From JAFAXD01 sp035472475 (lineage in GTDB: Bacteria > Pseudomonadota > Alphaproteobacteria > Rhizobiales > Xanthobacteraceae): a DNA stretch of 19,777 nucleotides. Positions 1-7,392 of this stretch are shown here, one piece after another. The notes under the pieces were generated by a model. The model worked only from the letters and a program-made list of their open reading frames with translations. It did no database searches and had not been told where the DNA came from. Both the position numbers and the translations under genes were made by a program. Each line of letters starts with the position of its first letter. The stretch's first letter is position 1. The stretch is taken from contig DATIPA010000126.1 in assembly GCA_035472475.1 (NCBI GenBank), forward strand, positions 1 to 19,777, in the 5' to 3' direction.

Positions 1-375
1 GTTGGGCGAAATCGAGCCGCGTGCGACCGAAATGATCGGGATCTTTGCCGCCGCCGCGGCATCGTAGGCGGCGTTGACGCCGACGGCGTCGATCGGCGAG
101 ATCAGGATGCTCTTGACGCCGCGCGCCACCAGGTCCTGGACGCCGTTGATCTGCTTGAGCTTGTCCTCGTTGGCCGAAACCGTCGCCACATCCCAGCCGA
201 GCTCCTGGGCGCGCGCCCGAATTCCCTTGAGCATCGCGATGTAGAACGGATTGTCATCCTGGGCGAGCGACACCCCGATGGTGATTTTGCCGGCCGGCGC
301 CGGCGCCTGCGCGGCGGCGGGCGCTGCGGCGGCGAGCAGCAGCGTCGCGAGCATGGCAAAGCGTGCAGTCAGCAT
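1..375 (-). CDS. Sugar-type ABC transporter substrate-binding protein (RbsB-like), N-terminal part
   Basis: Periplasmic binding protein of the Peripla_BP_4/RbsB type that would deliver a sugar or similar solute to the permease and ATPase encoded just upstream. The first 125 codons are present and the gene runs off the window start. The protein opens with a signal peptide (MLTARFAMLATLLLAAAAP, ending at AAAQA). The family pattern follows: TIGVSLAQDDNPFYIAMLKG, then a first-lobe strand and helix, then QDLVARGVKSILISPIDA. ATG at 375 is chosen because AAGGAG lies 10 bp upstream and overlaps the permease stop codon (TAAGGAG), so the two genes are coupled. The ligand cannot be read from this fragment; ribose, xylose or another pentose are only family expectations. 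Confidence 0.88.
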   Translation of the reverse strand, partial: MLTARFAMLATLLLAAAAPAAAQAPAPAGKITIGVSLAQDDNPFYIAMLKGIRARAQELGWDVATVSANEDKLKQINGVQDLVARGVKSILISPIDAVGVNAAYDAAAAAKIPIISVARGSISPN

Positions 376-388
376 GGCCTGGTTCTCC

Positions 389-1345
389 TTATTTACGTGA
401 GCGTAGCCTTTCGGCGGCGGCGGCCGCAATAATCACGATGCCGACCGCGACCCGCTGCCAGTAGGAATCGACGTTGAGCAAGTTGAGCGCGTTACCGAGC
501 ACGATCATGATGAAGACGCCGATCACCGACTTGACCAGCGTTCCTTCGCCCCCGTGCAGCGAAGCCCCGCCGAGCACGACCGCCGCGATCGCCGTCAGCT
601 CGTAGAACTCGCCGGCGGTCGGCTGGCCCGATTGCAGGCGGGCCGCCAGCATGACGCCGGCAACGCCGGCGAGCGCGCCGCACCAAATGTAGGTCGAGGC
701 GATCACGCGCCGCACCGGGATGCCGGAGAGATAGGCGGCTTCGCGCCCGCCGCCGGTTGCGTAGATGCGTCGCCCGTACGGAGTGAAATGCATCACGAAC
801 GACAGCACGGCCAAAAGCAGGGCCGGGACCCAGACCAGCAAATGCACGCCCAACAGCCGCGCCGAGCCGAAGGCCACGAACGCGCCGGGCAACCCGGCCT
901 CGCCGCTGACCGGCGCCCCCGCGGTAATCAGGAAAACGAGGCCGCGCACCAGCACCATCGTGCCGAGCGTCGTGATGAACGGGTTGACGTTGAGAAACGC
1001 AATCACCAGGCCATTGGCGAGCCCGACCGCGGCGCCAACCACGATGCCGGCAACAACGCCCGCGGCAATCCCGGCTTCGAGCATTACCATCGCGGCGACG
1101 CAGCCCGCGAGCGCGGCGGTCGAACCGACCGAGAGATCAAACCCGCCGCCCACAATGACGAATGTCATCCCCATGGCGATCACCGCCATGATCGAGGATT
1201 GCACCAGAATGTTGGTGAGGTTGAGCGGGGACAGAAAGCGCGGCGTCAGCAGCGCGGTCACCAGACAAAGAACGACCAGTGTGATGAGGGGGATTTGGCT
1301 TGCAAGGCGCCCCTGCCATGCAGATATTGTCGATACCCGTTTCAC
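389..1345 (-). CDS. Sugar-type ABC transporter permease (RbsC-like)
   Basis: Inner-membrane permease of the BPD_transp_2 (RbsC/XylH/AraH) family, 318 residues, near the usual family length of 310-340. It is hydrophobic nearly throughout, with about eight to ten membrane segments, starting around LASQIPLITLVVLCLVTALL. The family patterns NILVQSSIMAVIAMGMTFVI and GGGFDLSVGS appear near residues 45-75, and AIAAVVLGGASLHGGEGT appears in the C-terminal third. The start is GTG at 1345, inside a 4-bp GTGA overlap with the ATPase stop, so translation is probably coupled. The binding protein begins 13 bp downstream of its TAA. It should form a homodimeric channel with the ATPase. The substrate is unknown. 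Confidence 0.9.
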   Translation of the reverse strand: MKRVSTISAWQGRLASQIPLITLVVLCLVTALLTPRFLSPLNLTNILVQSSIMAVIAMGMTFVIVGGGFDLSVGSTAALAGCVAAMVMLEAGIAAGVVAGIVVGAAVGLANGLVIAFLNVNPFITTLGTMVLVRGLVFLITAGAPVSGEAGLPGAFVAFGSARLLGVHLLVWVPALLLAVLSFVMHFTPYGRRIYATGGGREAAYLSGIPVRRVIASTYIWCGALAGVAGVMLAARLQSGQPTAGEFYELTAIAAVVLGGASLHGGEGTLVKSVIGVFIMIVLGNALNLLNVDSYWQRVAVGIVIIAAAAAERLRSRK

Positions 1346-2826
1346 GCGCCGATCGCCGACCGTAGCGTCGACTCATCGAGACCATCGGCACGCTTGATCC
1401 GCGCGACGATGCTGCCGTATCGGACCGTCAGAACTGCGTCGCAAAGCCGCGCAAGCTCGGCGAGATCGCTCGACGCAATCAGCGCGCCGCCGCCCCGATG
1501 GATGAAATCACGGATCAGCCCATGGACCTGGGCCTTGGCGCCGACATCGATGCCCTGGGTCGGTTCCTCGAGCAGCAGCACCTCGATCCGGCGGGCGAAC
1601 CATTTGGCCAGAATGACCTTTTGCTGATTGCCGCCAGACAGCGCGCTGACCGGAAGCTCCGGCCGACGCGGCCGGATATCAAGGAGATCCATTAGTTCTG
1701 CAACGACGCGCTCGCCGGCGGCGCGATCCACGAGGACGCCGCGGCGTAGCCGATCCAGGCTTGCCAACAGAATGTTGTCGCGCACGGATTGATTGAGGAT
1801 TAGGCCGAGTGCGCGCTCGCCCGGCACAAAACCTATCCCGGCCGCGATCGCATCCGCTGGACCGCGCAGGCGGCGCGGTTGCGACTTGACCAGAATTGGA
1901 GCGGTGGCGCGGATCGCGCCGAACAGCCGCCGCATAAGGACGTCGGTGCCGCTGCCGAGTAAGCCCGCGAGACCGATCGTTTCGCCCACGCGCACGCCGA
2001 TCGGATGCGGGCCGCCGCCATCCGCCTCGAGCAACGCCGCGCCGACCGCAGGCGGAGCGGTCTCAACTGCCTCGTGCGCGCGGCCGGTCATGGCGCTGAC
2101 CAGATCGTTGACCGAAAACGCGCCGCGCCGGCTGGTCGTGACCACCCCGCCGTCGCGCAGGACCGTGCAGCGATCCGCGATCGCCACCACCTCATCGAGC
2201 TCGTGCGAGATGTAGATGATCGCCGTTCCCCGCGCCTTGATGCGCGCCAGCACCCCAAACAGCCGTTCGATCTCATGATGTTCGAGCGCCGCCGTCGGTT
2301 CGTCCAGAATGAAGATGCGGCATTGCCGATGCAGCGCGCGGCCGATCGCAACCAGCTGGCGCTCGGCAAATGAAAGGTCGGCAACTGGACGCCTGACATC
2401 GGGCACAAAATCAAGCTGCGCCAGGACGGCGCGCGCGTCTTCGTCCATGCGCGCGCGATCGAGCAGCGCGAGCGGCCCGAAGTGATGCACCGGCAGTGCG
2501 CCCAGCGCGATGTTCTCGGCAATCGACAGCGCGGGCGCCAGTCGCAGCTCCTGCGGAATCGTAACAATGCCGGCCGCAATCGCGTCGTGCGGGCTCGCAA
2601 ACTGACGCGCAACGCCGTCCACCACAACCTGCCCGCGATCCGGCCGGTGCACACCGGACAGGATGCGGATCAGAGTCGATTTCCCCGCGCCGTTTTCGCC
2701 GACAACCGCGTGAATTTCGCCAAATCCGACCTCGAAATCGACGTCGTCAAGCGCAAGCGTGGCGCCGAATTGTTTGCTGATGTCCTGCAGGCGGGCGGCC
2801 GGCGCCGTCGCGGAGGCGCTGGTCAC
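1342..2826 (-). CDS. Sugar-type ABC transporter ATP-binding protein (RbsA-like, two nucleotide-binding domains)
   Basis: Cytoplasmic ATPase of the RbsA/XylG/MglA type with tandem nucleotide-binding domains, 494 residues from GTG at 2826. The first domain has Walker A GENGAGKST (residues 43-51), a degenerate signature LSFAERQ, and Walker B FILDEPTAAL. The second has the degenerate Walker A usual in this family (GLLGSGTD), signature LSGGNQQK and Walker B LLLEEPTQGID. The ORF stays open further upstream, but the extra N-terminus is only the antisense-like frame through the GST gene. GTG 2826 is preferred because it overlaps the GST stop as GTGA and has a GGAAAGAG purine tract about 6 bp upstream. 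Operon order is GST, ATPase, permease, binding protein. Confidence 0.9.
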   Translation of the reverse strand: MTSASATAPAARLQDISKQFGATLALDDVDFEVGFGEIHAVVGENGAGKSTLIRILSGVHRPDRGQVVVDGVARQFASPHDAIAAGIVTIPQELRLAPALSIAENIALGALPVHHFGPLALLDRARMDEDARAVLAQLDFVPDVRRPVADLSFAERQLVAIGRALHRQCRIFILDEPTAALEHHEIERLFGVLARIKARGTAIIYISHELDEVVAIADRCTVLRDGGVVTTSRRGAFSVNDLVSAMTGRAHEAVETAPPAVGAALLEADGGGPHPIGVRVGETIGLAGLLGSGTDVLMRRLFGAIRATAPILVKSQPRRLRGPADAIAAGIGFVPGERALGLILNQSVRDNILLASLDRLRRGVLVDRAAGERVVAELMDLLDIRPRRPELPVSALSGGNQQKVILAKWFARRIEVLLLEEPTQGIDVGAKAQVHGLIRDFIHRGGGALIASSDLAELARLCDAVLTVRYGSIVARIKRADGLDESTLRSAIGA

Positions 2827-3437
2827 ACGGGAACTCTTTCCTGCTCGAGCACGCGGCGGACCGCGGGGCGCTCGCGCATGCGATCCTTGAACGCGGTGTA
2901 GTGCTTGAGGTCGCGCACCGGGAGCTCGCGCCGGATTCCCCAGGTGTAGAACACGAGCCCGTACGGATCGATCACGGAATAGCGGTCGAGAAACCAATCC
3001 CTGCCGGCCAGCATGCCGTCGATCTGCTTGAGATAGCCGTGAAAGGTCTCAAGACCGCGCGTCTTGAGCGCCGGAAAGACCGCGGTATCGGCCGCGTAGC
3101 GCTCCGGCCGGCTGACATGCGCGTGCGCCGGGTGCACGCTGGCGGCGAAGAAGCCAATCAGCGACAGCGCTCTGGCTTCGGTCAGCGGGTCGCTTGGCCA
3201 CAGCCCGAACCGCTTGCCGAGGTAGGGCAGAATCGCGGTGTTCTCCGCGAGCGGCTGGCCGTTGTCGAGCCCGAGGACGGGCACGCGGCCTTGCGGATTG
3301 ATCTTGAGGTAGGCGTCCGTGCGCTGCTCGTTGTTGGCAAAGTCGACCTCACGCGGCGTGTAGGCGTCGCCGCTCTCCTCCAACACGATGTGGGCCGCGA
3401 GCGAACACGCGCCGGGCGCGTAATAAAGTGTGAGCAT
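2823..3437 (-). CDS. Glutathione S-transferase family protein
   Basis: Soluble GST-like protein of 204 residues, the normal family length. The N-terminal thioredoxin-fold domain (about 1-78) opens LTLYYAPGACSLAAHIVLEE, the arrangement of bacterial beta-class and related GSTs, where a Cys or Ser near residue 10 faces glutathione. It contains the cis-proline segment GRVPVL and AENTAILPYLG. The C-terminal all-helical domain fills the rest, with the DRYSVIDPYGLVFY segment matching the GST_C helix. ATG 3437 is preferred over the ATG four codons earlier because GGGAG sits 5 bp upstream. The gene leads the sugar-type ABC operon and its stop overlaps the ATPase start (GTGA), an odd partnership. Glutathione-dependent activity is a family inference; the substrate is unknown. 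Confidence 0.85.
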   Translation of the reverse strand: MLTLYYAPGACSLAAHIVLEESGDAYTPREVDFANNEQRTDAYLKINPQGRVPVLGLDNGQPLAENTAILPYLGKRFGLWPSDPLTEARALSLIGFFAASVHPAHAHVSRPERYAADTAVFPALKTRGLETFHGYLKQIDGMLAGRDWFLDRYSVIDPYGLVFYTWGIRRELPVRDLKHYTAFKDRMRERPAVRRVLEQERVPV

Positions 3438-3486
3438 GGTGTCTCCCAATCGACTTCGGCACTCTCATGCCGGGCCGGCGTACCCC

Positions 3487-3500
3487 GCGCGCATGCGCGC
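3487..3500. repeat. Perfect 14-bp palindrome between iorB and the GST gene
   Basis: GCGCGCATGCGCGC is self-complementary and lies 6 bp after the iorB stop codon, within the 69-bp gap before the GST gene. It has no T-run on either side, so it does not look like a normal intrinsic terminator. It may be a minor mRNA-processing or pausing element, or chance in GC-rich sequence. Confidence 0.35.
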
Positions 3501-3506
3501 CATTGA

Positions 3507-5027
3507 TTATTTCTCCAGGTCGGCGACCGCGGTCGCCAAGGCGGCGCCGCTATCGTCGGCGTTGGCGGCCTTGCGCAGCGCCGCCAGCTTGGCGGCGCCG
3601 TCCTGGCGGCCGATCAGATGCGGGAGCGTCTTGATCAAGGTCTCGAACCGCGCCCGCCCGCGCTCATGGGTGTCGCCGTAGCCCTTGACCAAGTTGTGGG
3701 CGGCCGCGACTTCGACCGCGAGGTCGTAGTTCTTGCTCGCCGTCGCGGTGATCGTTTCGAGCCATTCCTCGAGCGATTTTTGCTCTGCGCCGTAACGCAA
3801 CGAGTTCGGGCGCAGCGGCTTGAGTGCCGCCACGGTGTAGAGCAGCAGGAAGCCGCGCAGCGACGTGGTCTTGACCGTCTTGCCCTTGCGCGTCAGGCGA
3901 TCGAGGACCCCGCGCACGAGGTCGTTGCCCAGGATGAAGCGCCCGAGCGGAGCGGGCAGCGTATCGGCGATCTCCTGGGTACGCGGGTGCATGAATTCGG
4001 CGATTTCGATGATCTGCCCCTCGGCCGCGCGCACCTCGGCGCGCACGCGCGCGAATCGTGACGGTCGGATCTTGAGCTCGGCGACGCGGATCGTGTCCTC
4101 GTAGGTCATGCCGAGGGCGAGCTGGCGCGCCGTCTCCTGCAGCAGGCGCGCCCGCTCATCGCGTCCACTGTCGAGCGCGGCGATCGGCGCGAGGCGCCGC
4201 AGATAAAGCCGTGCGTAGCCTAGGTCCTGGTAGTCCGCGGCGCGCTCGACGCCCGTGCCGATCACCTTGCGCGCCGCCGGCGGAAAGTCGCGCTCGACCT
4301 CGCGCATGACCTCGGCCAACGCGGCGTTTTCGGCCGGAGCCTGCGCGGGCCCTGTTGGTGCCTGCGCGCGCACCGGCGCCGACGTGCCAGCGAGCGCGGC
4401 TTCGAAGCCGGCCGTGAACGCCACGAGACTCGCCTGGATGCCGACGCCGCCGCGCCGGATCGCGGCTTCGAAGGCGCCGCGTTCGAACGGCAAGGCGCGT
4501 GCGCCGGCGAGGGCGCCGAACAGCACCGCGCTGATCACGCTGCCGGAGGCTTCCGCCAGCGACGCCATGTCGAACGCGTAGAACGATTTCGCAGCGCTGC
4601 GGCAGCCTTCGAACAGCACCATCTCGTCGACCCGGCCGTCCGCCATGGCGGTGCGCTCGGTCATCGAGAACACCCGGTTGGTCGAGGCAATCAGCGTCGT
4701 GCGATCCGGTGTCACGAGCCCGCGCTGGATGGCACGGCCCGCCTCCATCAGCTCCGATGCAATGACGACGTCGATATCGCCCGGCATCGGGATCAGCGCC
4801 ATCACCGGCTCGCGCCCGCCGTTGACCGGTCGGCGGAAAATCTCGAGGTAGTAGTTGGTCGCGCCGGTGCGCTGGGCCACGCCAGGAACCGAGGTGAGTT
4901 GGGCGATGTAGCCGTTGTGCTCGGCGAGATCGATGATCCAGTCGGCGAGCACGCCGCCGCCTTCGCCGCCCATCGCGAAGATGGCGATCGTGATCGGTCG
5001 GGTCTTGGTTTCGAACGGAGCGTTCAT
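3507..5027 (-). CDS. iorB: Indolepyruvate oxidoreductase subunit beta family protein with DUF6537
   Basis: Partner subunit of the IorA protein encoded just upstream. Together they would oxidatively decarboxylate aryl-pyruvates (indolepyruvate, phenylpyruvate) to aryl-acetyl-CoA using an electron acceptor such as ferredoxin. The protein has 506 residues, much longer than the roughly 200-residue archaeal IorB. Residues about 12-215 are the pyruvate-ferredoxin-oxidoreductase gamma-like domain (AIFAMGGEGGGVLADWIID, then VPGVAQRTGATNYYLEIF). After an Ala/Pro linker (APVRAQAPTGPAQAPAENAA) comes the DUF6537-type region, as in many alpha- and betaproteobacterial homologues. ATG 5027 is chosen for a GGAGAA motif 7 bp upstream. 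It starts 17 bp after the iorA stop, so the two are co-transcribed. Substrate preference is inferred from the family. Confidence 0.87.
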   Translation of the reverse strand: MNAPFETKTRPITIAIFAMGGEGGGVLADWIIDLAEHNGYIAQLTSVPGVAQRTGATNYYLEIFRRPVNGGREPVMALIPMPGDIDVVIASELMEAGRAIQRGLVTPDRTTLIASTNRVFSMTERTAMADGRVDEMVLFEGCRSAAKSFYAFDMASLAEASGSVISAVLFGALAGARALPFERGAFEAAIRRGGVGIQASLVAFTAGFEAALAGTSAPVRAQAPTGPAQAPAENAALAEVMREVERDFPPAARKVIGTGVERAADYQDLGYARLYLRRLAPIAALDSGRDERARLLQETARQLALGMTYEDTIRVAELKIRPSRFARVRAEVRAAEGQIIEIAEFMHPRTQEIADTLPAPLGRFILGNDLVRGVLDRLTRKGKTVKTTSLRGFLLLYTVAALKPLRPNSLRYGAEQKSLEEWLETITATASKNYDLAVEVAAAHNLVKGYGDTHERGRARFETLIKTLPHLIGRQDGAAKLAALRKAANADDSGAALATAVADLEK

Positions 5028-5044
5028 CGCCGGTTCTCCGGCCG

Positions 5045-7201
5045 TTATGCCGGCAGCAATTGCCGACGTGCCAGCCGCTGCTGCAGGAACCCGATCACCT
5101 TGTCGCGGATGCGCGCCTTGAACCGGTCCCATCCGGTCGGGTTGTTGATGATCGAGGCGCGATAGAAAGACGGGCACAGCACCGCGGCGTGCGCGACCTC
5201 GCCGCACAGGCCGCAGCCTACGCACGAGTTGATCACCCGGGTGACCGGATCGCTGCGCAGCGGATCAGGATTGGGCGCAATCGTCAGCGAGGGGCAGCCG
5301 GACAACCGAATGCAGGAGTGATCTCCGGTGCACGTATCGGGGTCGACACCAAATCGCTCGCGCACTACGCGTTCGCCGCCCTTAATCGCTTTTGCGATCA
5401 GCGGCCGCACGCGCCGCTGCTTGTTGAGCATGCATTCCGACTGGGCGACGATCACCTTGGGCCCTTGGTGCGACGTTGTGAGCGCTTCGCGCAGCGTGTC
5501 GCGCATCGTGGCGACGTCGTAGGTGTGGGTCAGCGTGCGCACCCAGTCGACGCCGACGCCGCGCACCGCCTTCTCGATTGAGTTCTTGGTGGCGCGAATC
5601 TTGTTGTTCGCCGCCGAGGACAAGATGTCCTGCCCGCCGGTCGCGGCCGTATAGCCGTTGTCGACGATGATGTGGACATTGTTCGATTTGTTGAAGACCG
5701 CGTTGCCGATGCTCGAGACGAGACCGTTATGCCAGAAGCCGCCGTCGCCGATGATCGCGATCGCGGGCTTGTCGGTTTTGATGTTGAACGCCGACGCGCC
5801 GGCGCCGCCAAGGCCATAGCCCATGGTGGTGGCCCCGATGTTGAACGGGGGCAGGATCGAGAACAGGTGGCAGCCGATATCGCAGCTCACGTGGCGCGGG
5901 CCGAGCTCGCGCTCGACGAGCTTCATGGCGGTGAAGATCGGCCGTTCCGGACAGCCGGTGCAGAACGAGGGCGGACGCCCCTGCACGTGCGGCTCGATCG
6001 CCTTGGTGGCTGCCGCCAGCCGCATCGCCGCCTCGTTCGACGGCGCCGGATGCGGCATGGCGGCCAGCACGTCGGCGCGGTAGGCGCGGACGAACTTCGA
6101 AAGGCCGTCGCGCACCACGCCGCCAGTGTACTCCCCGGCCATCGGCAGCATACTCTTGCCTTCGACCATGGTGTGGATGTCGGCGCGCCGCAGGATGGTG
6201 TTGATCGCCTGCTCGATGAACTCCGGCTGACCCTCCTCGACCACCACGACTGCGCGCTTGCCCCGCGCAAACCGCACGACCTCCTCGTCGATCAGCGGAT
6301 ACGTGACGTTGAGCACGTAAAGCGGAACGCGGCTCGCACCGAATGCATCCGCGAGGCCGATGACTTCGAGTGCCCGCAGGGTGGTGTTGTACATCCCGCC
6401 CTGCATGATGATGCCGATGTCGGTGAGATCGCCCTCGAAGAACTCGTTGAGCTTGTTGTCGGTGACAAACTTCACCGCCGCCGGCCAGCGCTTTTCGATC
6501 TTTTCCTTCTCGTGCAGATAGCTTGCCGGCGGCAGTACGATGCGGTCGACCTGCCGGCGTGGATTCTCGAGCGCGTCGCGGAGCGTGAAGCGCGGGCGCA
6601 CGTTGTCCTTGGCGGGAAAGCGGCCGTGCACATGGCAGGCGCGAATGCGCACCTCGAGCATCACCGGGGTGTTCGACGCCTCCGAAAGTTCGAAGCCTTT
6701 CTCGACCGCGTTCACGATCGAGGGCAGGTTGGGGCGCGGGTCGAGCAGCCAGATCTGCGACTTCATGGCGTAGGCGTGGCTGCGCTCCTGCATGATCGAG
6801 GAGCCCTCGCCATAGTCCTCGCCGACGATGATCAGCGCGCCGCCAGTCACGCCGCCGGACGAAAGATTGGCAAGCGCATCGGAAGCCACGTTGGTGCCGA
6901 CCGGCGCCTTGAAGGTCACCGCGCCGCGCAACGGGTAGTTGACCGAGGCGGCGAGCGTCGCCGCCGCCGCGGCTTCGCTGGCACTCGATTCGAAATGCAC
7001 GCCGAGTTCTTCCAGAATGTCGTTGGCGTCACTGAGTACGTCCATCAGGTGCGAGATCGGTGCGCCCTGATAGCCCGCCACATAGGAAACGCCCGATTCC
7101 AGCAGGGCCTTGGTGATCGCCAGAATGCCTTCGCCGCGGAATTCCTCGCCGGCGCCGACCCTGAGCTTTTTGACCTCTTCCGCGAACGATCGTTCTGCCA
7201 T
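5045..7201 (-). CDS. iorA: Indolepyruvate ferredoxin oxidoreductase alpha subunit
   Basis: Catalytic thiamine-diphosphate and iron-sulfur subunit, 718 residues. The N-terminal half is the PFOR-type pyrimidine-binding domain (GEGILAITKALLESGVSYVAG; FESSASEAAAAATLAASVNY). The region near SFCTGCPERPIF begins the TPP-binding domain, whose cofactor motif is IIGDGGFWHNGL followed by VDNGYTAATGGQD. The C-terminus is a ferredoxin-like region with seven cysteines: 624, 630 and 636 (C-x5-C-x5-C), then 660, 663, 666 and 676 (C-x2-C-x2-C-x9-C). ATG 7201 is preferred over an in-frame GTG 24 bp earlier because CGGAG lies 6 bp upstream. The gene is the first of an iorA-iorB pair with its own promoter and palindrome upstream. 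The likely role is aromatic amino acid or aryl-pyruvate catabolism. Confidence 0.93.
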   Translation of the reverse strand: MAERSFAEEVKKLRVGAGEEFRGEGILAITKALLESGVSYVAGYQGAPISHLMDVLSDANDILEELGVHFESSASEAAAAATLAASVNYPLRGAVTFKAPVGTNVASDALANLSSGGVTGGALIIVGEDYGEGSSIMQERSHAYAMKSQIWLLDPRPNLPSIVNAVEKGFELSEASNTPVMLEVRIRACHVHGRFPAKDNVRPRFTLRDALENPRRQVDRIVLPPASYLHEKEKIEKRWPAAVKFVTDNKLNEFFEGDLTDIGIIMQGGMYNTTLRALEVIGLADAFGASRVPLYVLNVTYPLIDEEVVRFARGKRAVVVVEEGQPEFIEQAINTILRRADIHTMVEGKSMLPMAGEYTGGVVRDGLSKFVRAYRADVLAAMPHPAPSNEAAMRLAAATKAIEPHVQGRPPSFCTGCPERPIFTAMKLVERELGPRHVSCDIGCHLFSILPPFNIGATTMGYGLGGAGASAFNIKTDKPAIAIIGDGGFWHNGLVSSIGNAVFNKSNNVHIIVDNGYTAATGGQDILSSAANNKIRATKNSIEKAVRGVGVDWVRTLTHTYDVATMRDTLREALTTSHQGPKVIVAQSECMLNKQRRVRPLIAKAIKGGERVVRERFGVDPDTCTGDHSCIRLSGCPSLTIAPNPDPLRSDPVTRVINSCVGCGLCGEVAHAAVLCPSFYRASIINNPTGWDRFKARIRDKVIGFLQQRLARRQLLPA

Positions 7202-7274
7202 GGCATGCTCCGTAAACTCGGTCACGCCCGCTGGGGCGCACCCGCGCCGTGCGAACGGGTAAAAACTCCCGCGA

Positions 7275-7303
7275 AGTATAGGTTCCCGGCCACGCTTTGC
7301 CAG
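7275..7303 (-). promoter_or_regulatory. Sigma70-like promoter of iorAB
   Basis: On the minus strand a -10 box TATACT (7280-7275) lies 17 bp from a -35 box CTGGCA (7303-7298). These match the consensus at 5/6 and 4/6 positions. The expected transcription start is near 7268, giving a leader of about 65 nt to the iorA ATG. It sits in the gap downstream of the binding-protein gene, so iorAB can be transcribed independently. Confidence 0.6.
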
Positions 7304-7304
7304 T

Positions 7305-7320
7305 GCTTTAAGCTTAAAGC
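7305..7320. promoter_or_regulatory. Perfect 16-bp palindromic candidate operator upstream of iorA
   Basis: GCTTTAAGCTTAAAGC is fully self-complementary and AT-rich in a GC-rich setting. It abuts the predicted iorA -35 box with one base between them. A second AAGCTT follows at 7318-7323. The form suits a dimeric helix-turn-helix regulator (MarR-type sites often look like this), but no regulator gene is in the window. A near copy occurs at 17140-17155. Confidence 0.6.
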
Positions 7321-7392
7321 TTTTGCGGGCGGGTCTGTTCGGAAGGCCGAGCGCGCTCGACGGTGGACGGCAGCTCCGACAGTCCGGCTCGA

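Noticed and set aside
7202..7225. Earlier GTG start for iorA
   Set aside because: The ATG at 7201 has a well-spaced CGGAG and gives the usual N-terminus; the GTG lacks a comparable site.
7348..7359. CGAGCGCGCTCG palindrome after the PF04392 gene
   Set aside because: Short GC palindromes are frequent in this sequence; there is no loop or T-run and no positional support.
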